From Burkholderia pseudomultivorans (GTDB taxonomy: Bacteria > Pseudomonadota > Gammaproteobacteria > Burkholderiales > Burkholderiaceae), in assembly GCF_001718415.1 (NCBI RefSeq), contig NZ_CP013378.1, forward strand, positions 806,001 through 870,000: DNA of 64,000 nucleotides, given 5' to 3'. Below the pieces are notes generated by a model that ran no database searches, was not told the DNA's origin, and saw nothing but the letters and a program-made list of their open reading frames with translations. The translations under genes were made by a program, and so were the position numbers. Of the stretch, positions 9,753-18,656 are shown piece by piece; positions within the stretch are counted from its first letter, which is position 1; every line of letters starts with the position of its first letter.

Positions 9753-10259
9753 ATGGGTGCGATCAACATGCGAACGGATGTGGTTCGAATGTCGCTGTGC
9801 GCGGCATTGGCATTTTTGAGCGTGGCGGCGGGCGCGCAGCCGGGAAGCGTGTCCCGCATCGATTCGGCAAAGCGTATCGGCGCATCGACCGGCATCGCGT
9901 CGAAGGGACAGCACCTGCCGGAATCGAACGGGACTTCGGCGGCGGATCCGCTGCTGGGCGGACCGACCGCCTACGACGATGCCCAACTGGCGAACTTCGG
10001 GGCGCCGGCGGAAATACCGGCGCCGCGACCCTACGAAAAAATGACCGACATTCCGCCGACGCCCACCGAGCGGCTCGCGCTCGCGTCCGCGCGGGCGGGC
10101 ATCGACAGCCGTCCCGGCGCGGGGCTCGGTACGCGCAGCGCGCCACGTGCGGCGCCGGCGGCCAACGGGCTGGAGGCCGGGATGCCGGCGGTCTACCCGA
10201 CCAACGTCTATCCGCAGGGCAGCGCGGGCAAACTGGCGGTCTATCCGCTTCCCTGGTAG
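9753..10259 (+). CDS. Small secreted protein of unknown function, last gene of EPS operon
   Basis: I do not recognise the family. The 168-residue product starts at an ATG with a clear AGGAGA ribosome binding site 9 nt upstream. It has an N-terminal signal peptide (hydrophobic core MSLCAALAFLSVAAGA, probable cleavage after AGA) and no further membrane segment. The mature part is rich in Pro, Ala and Gly and carries short tyrosine/proline motifs (AVYPTNVYPQG and a terminal AVYPLPW). Being the last gene of the EPS operon suggests a periplasmic or extracellular role in export, assembly or retention of the polymer. That role is inferred from position alone. Confidence 0.72.
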   Translation: MGAINMRTDVVRMSLCAALAFLSVAAGAQPGSVSRIDSAKRIGASTGIASKGQHLPESNGTSAADPLLGGPTAYDDAQLANFGAPAEIPAPRPYEKMTDIPPTPTERLALASARAGIDSRPGAGLGTRSAPRAAPAANGLEAGMPAVYPTNVYPQGSAGKLAVYPLPW

Positions 10260-10265
10260 CGGGCG

Positions 10266-10279
10266 ACGCCGGCAGGCGT
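10266..10279. terminator. Possible short terminator hairpin between convergent genes
   Basis: A 5-bp GC-rich stem (acgcc/ggcgt) with a ggca loop, followed by tt, lies just after the stop codon of the secreted protein gene and before the end of the convergent acyltransferase gene. The T tract is very short, so this is a weak candidate. Confidence 0.3.
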
Positions 10280-10339
10280 TTCGCGATCATCGTATGCAGC
10301 GCCAGTCGCTGCTGCGACACGCGACACATGCCATTGCCT

Positions 10340-11473
10340 CTACCGGCCGCGCTCCAGCGAGCCCGAACCGACGATCGGCAACCGGACAGACAGCAGCAGC
10401 GCCTTGAAATACTTCGGCCGCTCGACGAACTTGGCGAGCATCCGCGCGAACGCGACAGCGATCACGAAGGCGGCAGCTCCACATGCGACCGACCGGAGCA
10501 GCGACGTGCCGATCCAGTGGAGCGACCAGGCAAGCCCGAGCGCCAGAATCGGGAAATGGACGAGATACAGCGTGTAGGAAAAGTCGCCGGTTCGAACCAG
10601 CCAGCGCGGATAGGTCCGATCGAGCACGCGCCACCCGAACAACAGATAGCCGTAAAGTCCGGCGAAAGCGGCGCCTGCGGTCAATTCGATCGAGTGCACC
10701 GCGAAGCCGGCGCCGATCATCCGCGGGTCGATCGCCGCGAGCGCCGCGATCACGAGTGCGCCGATGCTGCCGGCCGCAGCGAGCACGCCGCTGCGATACC
10801 GGCTGCGATAGTGCGTCATCAGGCAGATGGCCGCACCATACGACCAGATCGCGAAGAAGAAGCCGAAGTTCTCCTTTCCCGCCGACGCCGCAACGACCGC
10901 CGCAACCGCGACCGTCAGCGCCGCCGCACGAAAGCCGCGGTGACGCGTGAAGCCGCCAAGCGCGAAGAAGAACGCGATCACGTAGCTCCAGACTTCCAGA
11001 TACAGCGACCAGAACGGCGGATTCGCACGCGTCATGCCCTTGATCATCATCAGCGACTCGACGAACTCCCGCGCCGACAAGGTCATCGCGGGAACGGCAT
11101 AGGCGTCCGCCGGCAGGCCGAATCGCGTATCGGCGCCGGGAAGATGCATCGCATGCAGCGTAAGCCAGCAAAGCATGATCACCGCGAGGCTGGCGATGAA
11201 CGGCGGATAGATGCGTGCGATGCGCGCGGCGACGAATTCCCGGCTGCTGAAGCCGTCGGCCGACTCGCCGTTCTTCAGGATGCTCAGGGTAATCAGGTAG
11301 CCGCTCAGCAGGAAGAACACGATCACTGCATGCAACCCTAGCGTGCGCGACAGGAGCCACGCCGGATGCGTGTCGCCGATGAGCCTGACGAAGTAGATCT
11401 GGCAAATATGCGACAAGGCGACGACCAGCGCGGCGGCGCCGCGAAACGCATCGAATTTCTCGTGATTGTGCAT
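10340..11473 (-). CDS. Acyltransferase 3 family (OafA/NolL-type) membrane acyltransferase
   Basis: A 377-residue multi-pass protein with about ten membrane helices. The N-terminal motif FDAFRGAAALVVALSH matches the family signature R-G-x-A-x(n)-H, where the His is needed for acyl transfer across the membrane. Later blocks FFLLSGYLITL, FWSLYLEVWSYV and YTLYLVHFPIL are diagnostic. These enzymes O-acetylate or succinylate surface polysaccharides. It is on the strand opposite the EPS operon but directly after it, and is preceded by the large secreted protein gene on the same strand. It probably decorates the polymer made by the neighbouring genes. Confidence 0.93.
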   Translation of the reverse strand: MHNHEKFDAFRGAAALVVALSHICQIYFVRLIGDTHPAWLLSRTLGLHAVIVFFLLSGYLITLSILKNGESADGFSSREFVAARIARIYPPFIASLAVIMLCWLTLHAMHLPGADTRFGLPADAYAVPAMTLSAREFVESLMMIKGMTRANPPFWSLYLEVWSYVIAFFFALGGFTRHRGFRAAALTVAVAAVVAASAGKENFGFFFAIWSYGAAICLMTHYRSRYRSGVLAAAGSIGALVIAALAAIDPRMIGAGFAVHSIELTAGAAFAGLYGYLLFGWRVLDRTYPRWLVRTGDFSYTLYLVHFPILALGLAWSLHWIGTSLLRSVACGAAAFVIAVAFARMLAKFVERPKYFKALLLSVRLPIVGSGSLERGR

Positions 11474-11624
11474 TGCTGCTCCGGTCCGTCTGCTCGGCCT
11501 GGCCTGATGCGCACCCGTCGGGTCCGCGACTTGCCGGACAGTGTAGAGGCTGCCGGCGCGCGCGATCCGACAACATCTGGCCGATCGCGACAGGGCGTGC
11601 CCGGTGTCGAGCCGCGTGGCGACA

Positions 11625-14600
11625 TCAGCGACCGAAGTGAAACGTCCCCCACAGATTCGGCGTGAGTTCCGCCTCGCTCGGCACGTCGCTGACCAGCCCG
11701 GTCGCCTTGTTCGACCAATATGCGCGCTGTAGCGTCTCGATGCCGTTGCCTCGCAGCACGCCGATATCGCCTTTCAGGCTCGCACCGGCCGGCGCGGCGA
11801 GACGCAGGGTCCGCAGTGGAACGGACAACCGGTAGATGAACCGCTTTGTCCCGCCAGCGCCGTTCACGTCGGCATCCTGCGTCAGTTCCACCTGGTCGCT
11901 GACATCAATGACCTGATCGAACCGGATCGTCCGGAGCGGCGAGCTGAAGGTCGCCGAATCGGCGGTGCTTCCGGGCTCGACGGGGCGATACAGTATCGCG
12001 GTCGTTCTGCCTTGAACGCGTGCGACGAGCAGGCGTTCGTCTCCCTTGACCGCATGCGCGCGATCCGGCGCCGCAGTGGCGTCGGTGCCAAGCATCAGAT
12101 CGATGCCGCCGCCGGTCTTGAACAGGTTCTGCAGCGCATCGCCGCTGTTTTCCAGCAGCGCGGGATCGTCGGTTCTCACCGCGATCAGCAGGCGATCGCG
12201 CGCAATCGCGAGCGCCGCGTCCGTGTCGACCTGGCGGCGGGCCCAGCTGCCGACGAGGATGTTGCGCGTATCGATGTTGACCCACCGGGTCGCGTCGTCG
12301 GGCCAGTCCGGACCGTTTGTGCGAGCCGTGATGCGATCGTCGGTCACGCGCTCGACCTCGAGCACACCGGGGTGCAATGTCGTGGTTGCCGTCCGGGCGA
12401 GTTCGTCGAGCACGGCCTGGCGCTGGGCATCTGCCAGTTGCCGCGACGTGACCGTGATCGTGGCATCGGGCAAGCGTCGGATGCCGTCAAGGCCGTAGAG
12501 CCTGAACAGCGAGCCGGTATGTCCGGCCTGCAGGTACACCTTGCCGTCTGCGGTCTCGGTCAGGACCGGATGAAAGCACTCGGGCAGCAGGCTCGTCGAA
12601 GCGAAATCCGCGCCTCGAATGCCGCGCGGCGGCAACGGCTCGGGCTGGGTCCGGGCATCCCGGAACAACGTGGCGACGAACAGGCCATCGATCGTGAACA
12701 GGTAAATCTGCCCCTCGTTGCCGTTGATCGCCCATAACTGTCCGGCGTTCGACGGCGACGGCGCGTCGACCGGATTGCCGAGCACGCGCGTCGTACCGAT
12801 CAGCTCGCCCGGGAATTCGGGAAGCGGGGCAATGTGCGACGCATGAAGCCCGGGCCACAGGCTCGGATAGGACCACATCGGCACGCCGTTGCGTGCGCCG
12901 CCCACGCCTTGGGCAGCGAACGGGGCCGGGGGCGTGGTCAGTACGGTCCAGCCGTCGTTGCCGACCAGAACCTGGCCGCCACCCGAACTCGCCGGCGGCT
13001 GCACGTCCCGGGCCAGAATCTCGCCGCCCTGGATCGCATAGTCGGGTACGCCGTGCGCCGAGATGCGGGTCGGTGCAAGGCGCAGCGCCACGTTGCCGGC
13101 GTTCGCGATCGTGAAGGACAGGTCATTGCCGACGCCGACGCCACCTACGAGCAGCCCGCTCCTGCCAGTCGCCGCCGGCTTCAGGAACTGGACTTCGCCG
13201 GCATCGAGACGCCCGTCGCCGTTGTCGTCGGACCAGACGAACAGAAGCGGCTGCCGCTCCGGCGCGACGCCCGAGGGCATGCGCTGCCGCATAGCCGCCG
13301 ACGAAAAGGCGGGCAGCAGCTTCCCGGCTCCGTCGAGCGTGCTGCCCGCCGCCGCGACCGGATGCGCGATCCCTTTGTCGACACGCCAGAGTATTGCGCT
13401 GGGTGGGCCGCTGATCTCGGACGCATGCGCATTGGTCAGGTACAGCGAGCCGTTTCGATGAATCGGGTATTCCGGCATCGTGCCGGTTCCTTTGCCGGTC
13501 AAGCCGATGTCGCCGCTTTCCGTCCTGAAGTAGACCGCTTGCGGAACGCCCGCACCGCCGGACGGATCGATCCTGAGTTCCATGCCGCCGCCTTCGTCCG
13601 CATGGAACAGTCGGCCCGGGTCGACCGGATCGACGGCGCCGCCTCCACCGTAGCGGCTCGGTCCATAGAATGCGTTGACGAGGCGGCCGTCGGCGGCATT
13701 CCAGACGCTGATGCGTTTGGGCGTCTTGTCGTTCTCGGCGACCCACAGGCGTCCACGCTCGTCGAGTGTGATACCCGCCGGATGGTTCATGTGCAGCGGA
13801 TCATAAGGTCCGACTGCCGGCTTGCCGGGATGTCCTATCGCGCGCAGCAGCTTGCCGTCGGAGCTGAAGACCTTGACCTGGTGGCTTTGCCCCCAGTCGC
13901 TGACGTACAGCGTTCCGTCGGCATCGACGTACAGATACTGTGGATCTTCGAGGGCCGCCGCGACGATTACGTCCGGTGCACCGAGCCGGGCCGGCGCGGA
14001 AGCGGCGATCCGAAAGCGCAGGACGCCGTGCGTGGTCAGCACGAGCAGGCGACCGGCCGCATCGAACGACAAGCCGCGCGGATCGCGAACGGTGGCGGTT
14101 CCGAGTACCGTCTTTCGGGCGGCGTCGATGAACAGCAATTGATTGAGCCGGCCGAACGCGACGACGACTACACCGTCATGCGCGGCGAGTCCGGTGAGAT
14201 CGAAGCGCTGCGTGTAGCCGGTCACGTCCGGGGCGTCCGCATTTCCGCCCGTCCCCGGAATTCGGTAGGGCGGGTCGAGCACCGGCACGTCCTCGCCCGT
14301 ACCCAAGCGGCCGTCCTTCGGTTTCGCACCCGGATGTGAAAGGAGCGCGTTCAGGCGCAGTTCGCGGACATTGCCGTTGTATTTGTCGCCGTGCCATGAC
14401 GTCGCGGCGTAGGCATAGACGTCCGTCGACCGATGCGCGCCCGTATCTCGCGCCAGCTGCGTTGCGCCGGTCCAGCCGCCACCGATCCACATTTGCCCCC
14501 AGCGCTTGTGCCCGTCGAGGTCGAGCCATGCAAGGCCGCTGCCGCCCTCGGTGAAATAGCTGCCGACGATCACCTGGCCGCTGGTCCCAGACCTCACGCC

Positions 14601-15104
14601 GGAGGGGTCCGAAATCGCGCCGCCCGGGACGAACAGCACCGCGCTGGGCGCGGAATGATTGGCGAGCCACTCGCTGCTGCGATCCTTCGTCTGCCACGCA
14701 GGCGCGCCGTTGCTGTACGGCGTTCCTTCGTAAGCGATCCGGATCGCCGGGCGCACCAGTCCGCGAACGACATATCGCCCCGGCGCAACGATTTTTCCAG
14801 GAATGTGATACTGCCCATGCGTTGCGGCGTCGGTGTCGCGACCGACGTCGTCGAGGCCGTCCCACCACGCGATATGGTCTCCCGCCGGAAACGGGGTTTC
14901 GCTGATCAGGTTTCGGACGCGCCTGCCGTTCGGGTCGTCGATCACCAGCGTCACATATCCGGCGCGCGCGGTCGAAAAGCGTATCGGAATCGACAGTCGA
15001 GCGGATGCCGGCGATGGCGACGCCGCGATGGACGGCGCGCTTGTCAGCGCTGCAGCGACAGCCAGCACGATGCTGCGCCATCGGGATGCGAGCTTTGCGG
15101 GCAT
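11625..15104 (-). CDS. Very large secreted beta-propeller protein with FlgD-Ig-like N-terminus and CBM9-like C-terminus
   Basis: This 1159-residue protein has a signal peptide (MPAKLASRWRSIVLAVAAAL, cleavage near IAA-SP). The chosen ATG has an AAGGTGA ribosome binding site, and a longer in-frame extension lacks a signal. Residues about 35-125 look like an Ig-type FlgD domain (VTLVIDDPNGRRVRNLIS, GDHIAWWDGLDDVGRD, IVAPGRYVVRGL). The middle holds NHL/YncE-type propeller repeats (DPRGLSFDAAGRLLVLTTHG, EDPQYLYVDADGTLYVSDWG, HPAGITLDERGRLWVAEN) and a calcium-loop-like segment (DDNGDGRLDAGEVQF). The last about 200 residues resemble a CBM9/DOMON beta-sandwich (RLLIAVRTDDPALLENSGD, GGGIDLMLGTDA). It could be a glycan-binding or glycan-modifying partner of the EPS. 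No catalytic motif was recognised. Confidence 0.82.
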   Translation of the reverse strand: MPAKLASRWRSIVLAVAAALTSAPSIAASPSPASARLSIPIRFSTARAGYVTLVIDDPNGRRVRNLISETPFPAGDHIAWWDGLDDVGRDTDAATHGQYHIPGKIVAPGRYVVRGLVRPAIRIAYEGTPYSNGAPAWQTKDRSSEWLANHSAPSAVLFVPGGAISDPSGVRSGTSGQVIVGSYFTEGGSGLAWLDLDGHKRWGQMWIGGGWTGATQLARDTGAHRSTDVYAYAATSWHGDKYNGNVRELRLNALLSHPGAKPKDGRLGTGEDVPVLDPPYRIPGTGGNADAPDVTGYTQRFDLTGLAAHDGVVVVAFGRLNQLLFIDAARKTVLGTATVRDPRGLSFDAAGRLLVLTTHGVLRFRIAASAPARLGAPDVIVAAALEDPQYLYVDADGTLYVSDWGQSHQVKVFSSDGKLLRAIGHPGKPAVGPYDPLHMNHPAGITLDERGRLWVAENDKTPKRISVWNAADGRLVNAFYGPSRYGGGGAVDPVDPGRLFHADEGGGMELRIDPSGGAGVPQAVYFRTESGDIGLTGKGTGTMPEYPIHRNGSLYLTNAHASEISGPPSAILWRVDKGIAHPVAAAGSTLDGAGKLLPAFSSAAMRQRMPSGVAPERQPLLFVWSDDNGDGRLDAGEVQFLKPAATGRSGLLVGGVGVGNDLSFTIANAGNVALRLAPTRISAHGVPDYAIQGGEILARDVQPPASSGGGQVLVGNDGWTVLTTPPAPFAAQGVGGARNGVPMWSYPSLWPGLHASHIAPLPEFPGELIGTTRVLGNPVDAPSPSNAGQLWAINGNEGQIYLFTIDGLFVATLFRDARTQPEPLPPRGIRGADFASTSLLPECFHPVLTETADGKVYLQAGHTGSLFRLYGLDGIRRLPDATITVTSRQLADAQRQAVLDELARTATTTLHPGVLEVERVTDDRITARTNGPDWPDDATRWVNIDTRNILVGSWARRQVDTDAALAIARDRLLIAVRTDDPALLENSGDALQNLFKTGGGIDLMLGTDATAAPDRAHAVKGDERLLVARVQGRTTAILYRPVEPGSTADSATFSSPLRTIRFDQVIDVSDQVELTQDADVNGAGGTKRFIYRLSVPLRTLRLAAPAGASLKGDIGVLRGNGIETLQRAYWSNKATGLVSDVPSEAELTPNLWGTFHFGR

Positions 15105-15664
15105 GCGGATCACCTTGAACGTGGCGGCGCAGGGAGCAGCGGCGAGGCATCGAGGGCCTTGCTGCACACGACGAATGCGTCGACGACGGCGACACGCGGG
15201 GCGCCACGCCGCGTGCCGCAAGCGTAATCGAGATTGCCGAATTCCGCACGCACCGGATCGAGTCGGCTTCCGCCAAAACCTCGCCGATCAGTGTGCCGGT
15301 CGCGCGCCACGGTTCCTGTCGTGACGGCTGTTCGCAGGATCGATCGCGAACGGACTGCGCGGCTGTCAGTGCGAACCTCGATCCGGCAAGCGGCAGAAAC
15401 CCGGCACGCACCGCCCATGGCGAAAGCGGACAGGAATATGGCCGGCCCGAAAACAGGCCGATGATATCGTTCGCCATCGGGTCGACACGCGATTCATTGC
15501 GTGATCTCCCTCCGCTTCGACGCGCAGCCGAATGCGCGCATTTCGTATGCAGTCCCTCTTTGTGTGCGTCTTTCTGCACGCTCGGGCTACGCTGCAACGA
15601 TCACGCGACACGCGAGCGGAGCATATAGACAGGCCGACTACTGCGCGGTCCAGAACAGGCGACC
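15105..15664. other. Intergenic region between the secreted propeller gene and wcaF-like gene
   Basis: 560 bp between divergently transcribed genes, so it should hold both promoters. Short open frames here have no family signature or ribosome binding site and are treated as noise. I could not identify a convincing sigma-70 or sigma-54 promoter by eye. Confidence 0.5.
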
Positions 15665-16222
15665 ATGATCATCCAGGGCAACGATCCGACCGTCTCCCCG
15701 TCGTTCACACTGCGCAATCGCGTGATGCGCCAGTTATGGAGTTGGACGTGGCTGCTGCTGTTTCGGCCGAGTCCGAGGCCATGTCATGCATGGCGCGCCG
15801 CGTTGCTGCGTCTGTTCGGTGCGCGCATCGGCGAACATGTGCACGTGTACCCGGGCGTGCGCGTCTGGGCGCCATGGAATCTCGACATCGGCAATCGCGT
15901 GGGCGTCGCCGACGGCGTGACGATCTACAACATGGACAAGGTCGTCATCGGCGATTACTGCGTCGTCTCGCAAGGCGCTCATCTTTGCGGCGGCTCGCAC
16001 GACTACCAGTCGACCAATTTTCAACTGGTCGCTGCACCGATCGTCCTGCAGTCTCACACGTGGGTCTGCGCGGAAGCGTTTGTGGCACCGGGCGTGACGA
16101 TTCCCGCCGGCGCCGTGATCGGAGCCCGCTCGGTCGTGACTCGCAGCCTGCCGGACGCCTGGGCGGTTTATGCCGGAATGCCGGCGAGAAAAATTGGAAA
16201 ACGGACGAAGCATGACACCTAG
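15665..16222 (+). CDS. WcaF-like colanic-acid-type acetyltransferase
   Basis: A 185-residue hexapeptide acetyltransferase of the WcaF/NodL group. The N-terminal part FTLRNRVMRQLWSWTWLLLF and FRPSPRPCHAWRAALLRLFGARIG is typical of WcaF proteins. The beta-helix follows (HVHVYPGVRVWAPWNLDIG), with the catalytic His region GGSHDYQS. The C-terminal loop SLPDAWAVYAGMPARKIG is also characteristic. It would O-acetylate a sugar of the lipid-linked repeat. Its end overlaps the GT2 gene by 11 bp, so the two form a small transcription unit separate from the main EPS operon. Confidence 0.92.
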   Translation: MIIQGNDPTVSPSFTLRNRVMRQLWSWTWLLLFRPSPRPCHAWRAALLRLFGARIGEHVHVYPGVRVWAPWNLDIGNRVGVADGVTIYNMDKVVIGDYCVVSQGAHLCGGSHDYQSTNFQLVAAPIVLQSHTWVCAEAFVAPGVTIPAGAVIGARSVVTRSLPDAWAVYAGMPARKIGKRTKHDT

Positions 16223-17069
16223 CCAATCCGGTATCTCGGTCATCATTCTGACCAAGAACGAGGCGCGCGATTTGCCCGGCTGCCTCGAGAGCGTCGCGTG
16301 GTCAGACGACATCCACGTGTACGATTCGATGAGCACCGATGCGACGGTCGATATCGCGAAGGCGTTTGGCGCGACGGTCACGCAACGCCCGTTCGACAAC
16401 TGGGCGAGTCATCAGAACTGGGGGCTGGCCAATATCCGGTTCAAGCATCCTTGGGTGTTCTATATCGACGCCGACGAGCGGATGACGGAGGAACTGGTCC
16501 GCAGCGCGACGCAGGCCGTCGCATCGGCCGGCGACGTCGTGGCGTTCAGCATCCAGCGCAGGGATTTCTTCATGGGCACCTGGCTCAAGCATGTGCAGAC
16601 ATCGCCCTACTATCTGCGGCTATTCCGTCCCGAGAAGATGCGCTACGAGCGTCTCGTGAATCCGATCTCGATTCCGGATGGGCCGAGCGCGCGCATCACC
16701 GGCTATCTCGATCATTTTCCGTTCAGCAAGGGCCTCGATCACTGGGTGGCCAGGCATAACAGCTACAGCACGCTGGAAGCGATGCAGATCGTCGAGAACC
16801 GGCGAGGGCAGGCCGACTTCAGCTTGATCAAGGCGTTGACGAGCCGCGATTTCCACGAGCGGCGGTTCCATCAGAAGGAGATTTTCTATCGCATTCCGAT
16901 GCGGCCGCTGGTGAAATTCCTGCTGCTTTACGTCGGGAAACGCGGGTTCCTGGATGGCAAGGCGGGACTCACTTATGCGGCGCTGCAGTCGATCTACGAA
17001 TATCTGATCATCGTGAAAACGGACCAGATCAACAGGCAGGACACCGCCGGCACCGTGCCGGGGCGATAG
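16212..17069 (+). CDS. Glycosyltransferase family 2 (WaaE/KdtX-like)
   Basis: A 285-residue GT-A enzyme. The N-terminus ISVIILTKNEARDLPGCLESV, the nucleotide-binding aspartates in WSDDIHVYDSMSTDAT and the metal-binding DAD in FYIDADERM identify GT2. The remainder (FPFSKGLDHWVARHNSYST, then a C-terminal amphipathic segment) matches the WaaE-like branch acting on lipid-linked glycans. The ATG at 16212 was chosen because it begins the conserved domain. It overlaps the end of the acetyltransferase gene and is followed by a strong hairpin. Confidence 0.9.
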   Translation: MTPSQSGISVIILTKNEARDLPGCLESVAWSDDIHVYDSMSTDATVDIAKAFGATVTQRPFDNWASHQNWGLANIRFKHPWVFYIDADERMTEELVRSATQAVASAGDVVAFSIQRRDFFMGTWLKHVQTSPYYLRLFRPEKMRYERLVNPISIPDGPSARITGYLDHFPFSKGLDHWVARHNSYSTLEAMQIVENRRGQADFSLIKALTSRDFHERRFHQKEIFYRIPMRPLVKFLLLYVGKRGFLDGKAGLTYAALQSIYEYLIIVKTDQINRQDTAGTVPGR

Positions 17070-17075
17070 GCGAAG

Positions 17076-17102
17076 GCCGGAAAGGGCGTGTCCCTTTCCG
17101 GC
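17076..17102. terminator. Perfect 11-bp inverted repeat (terminator-like hairpin) between convergent genes
   Basis: gccggaaaggg and ccctttccggc pair perfectly around a 5-nt loop (cgtgt), 6 bp after the GT2 stop codon and about 117 bp before the end of the convergent ugd gene. There is no U tract on either strand, so it could act as a bidirectional, possibly Rho-assisted terminator or as an mRNA 3'-end stabiliser. Confidence 0.6.
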
Positions 17103-17218
17103 GACGATAACGGGCCATTGTAGAGCCATGCGTCGGTCGGCGGTACCGACCCATGGCTCAGATGCGCGAAGCGGTACGACGCCGCCATCAAGATTCGCGC
17201 GCGACCGGCAGGACGGAC

Positions 17219-18625
17219 CTAGCCGCGAGCCATTCTCAGCGTCTTTGCCGCCCGCTGGCCCGCCACATACGGCCGCCCAATACTGTAATACTCGACCCCC
17301 AGCTCCGCCATCGCCTCCGGCTCGTAGAGATTCCGCCCATCGAAAATCACCGGCTCGCTCAACAATTCGATCAGCGCCGCGAAATTCGGGCTCTTGAACA
17401 CCTTCCATTCGGTCGCGATCACCAGCGCGTCGGCGCCGGCGACCGCCTGTTCCGGCGATTCGACGAACGTCAGTCGCGAATGAGCGGCCGGATCGCCGCC
17501 CAGATCGAGCGCAAGCACGCGCCGCGCTTCGTCGACCGCAACCGGATCGTAGGCGCGCACGCTCGCGCCGCGCGTCAGCAGCCCGGCCACCAGCTCGCGG
17601 CTCGGCGCTTCGCGCATGTCGTCGGTATTCGGCTTGAACGCGAGCCCCCACAGACCGAACGCCAGGCCAGTCAGATCGTCGCCGAAACGCGCGGTGATCT
17701 TCTCGAGCAACACCTTCTTCTGCGCATCGTTGACCGCTTCCACGGCCTCAAGAATCCGCAGCGAACGGCCATATGCGGCCGCAGTCTGCACCAGCGCACG
17801 CACATCCTTCGGGAAACACGATCCACCGTAGCCGACGCCGGCATACAGGAAGTCGTACCCGATGCGCGGATCCGAACCGATACCGCGCCGCACGGCCTCG
17901 ATATCTGCGCCGACGCGGTCGGCCAGATTCGCGAGCTCGTTCATGAACGAGATCCGCGTGGCAAGCATCGCGTTCGCCGCATACTTGGTGAATTCCGCCG
18001 AGCGCACGTCCATGTAGCGCGTGCGCTCGTGATTGCGGTTGAACGGCGCGTACAGACGCTTCATCTGCTCACGGGCGCGCTCGCCGGCCTCGTCGTCGTC
18101 GGTGCCGATCACGATACGGTCCGGACGCATGAAATCGTCGACGGCCGCACCTTCCTTCAGGAACTCGGGGTTCGACACGACCGAGAATTCGTGGCGCAGG
18201 CCGCGCCGCGAGACCTCCGTGGCGATCGCGTCGTGGACATGCAGCGCGGTGCCGACCGGCACGGTCGACTTGTCGACGATCACCTTCGGGCCGTCCATGT
18301 AGCGGCCGATGTTGCGCGCGGCGGCAAGTACGTATTGCAGGTCCGCGGAGCCGTCCTCGTCGGGCGGCGTGCCCACCGCGATGAACTGGATCTCGCCGTG
18401 CGCGACGCTGGCCTCGATGTCGGTCGAGAACTGCAGCCGCCGGCTCGCGCGATTGCGATCGATCAGTTCCTTCAGGCCGGGTTCGTGAATCGGAACGCCG
18501 CCGCCGTTCAGGATGTCGATCTTGCGTTGATCGACGTCGACGCAAAACACGTCGTTGCCGATCTCGGCAAGGCATGCGCCCGTGACGAGGCCTACGTAGC
18601 CGGTACCGATGATGGTGATCTTCAT
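17219..18625 (-). CDS. ugd: UDP-glucose 6-dehydrogenase
   Basis: This enzyme oxidises UDP-glucose twice with NAD to give UDP-glucuronate, a common acidic EPS sugar and a precursor for Ara4N. The 468-residue protein begins with the Rossmann motif [20 protein letters not shown]. The catalytic cysteine is Cys270 in GGSCFPKDV. The central [20 protein letters not shown] and the C-terminal [18 protein letters not shown] are standard. It is the last gene of a minus-strand unit galU, PAP2, glycosyltransferase, ugd, separated from the upstream gene by 31 bp. galU makes its substrate, which supports one pathway. Confidence 0.96.
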   Translation of the reverse strand: MKITIIGTGYVGLVTGACLAEIGNDVFCVDVDQRKIDILNGGGVPIHEPGLKELIDRNRASRRLQFSTDIEASVAHGEIQFIAVGTPPDEDGSADLQYVLAAARNIGRYMDGPKVIVDKSTVPVGTALHVHDAIATEVSRRGLRHEFSVVSNPEFLKEGAAVDDFMRPDRIVIGTDDDEAGERAREQMKRLYAPFNRNHERTRYMDVRSAEFTKYAANAMLATRISFMNELANLADRVGADIEAVRRGIGSDPRIGYDFLYAGVGYGGSCFPKDVRALVQTAAAYGRSLRILEAVEAVNDAQKKVLLEKITARFGDDLTGLAFGLWGLAFKPNTDDMREAPSRELVAGLLTRGASVRAYDPVAVDEARRVLALDLGGDPAAHSRLTFVESPEQAVAGADALVIATEWKVFKSPNFAALIELLSEPVIFDGRNLYEPEAMAELGVEYYSIGRPYVAGQRAAKTLRMARG

Positions 18626-18656
18626 GTTGCGGTATGGAGAGGGATCGATTGCGGTT

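Noticed and set aside
15366..15611. Short open frames in the region between the propeller gene and the wcaF-like gene
   Set aside because: Both strands show them with Arg-rich shadow composition and no start signals.
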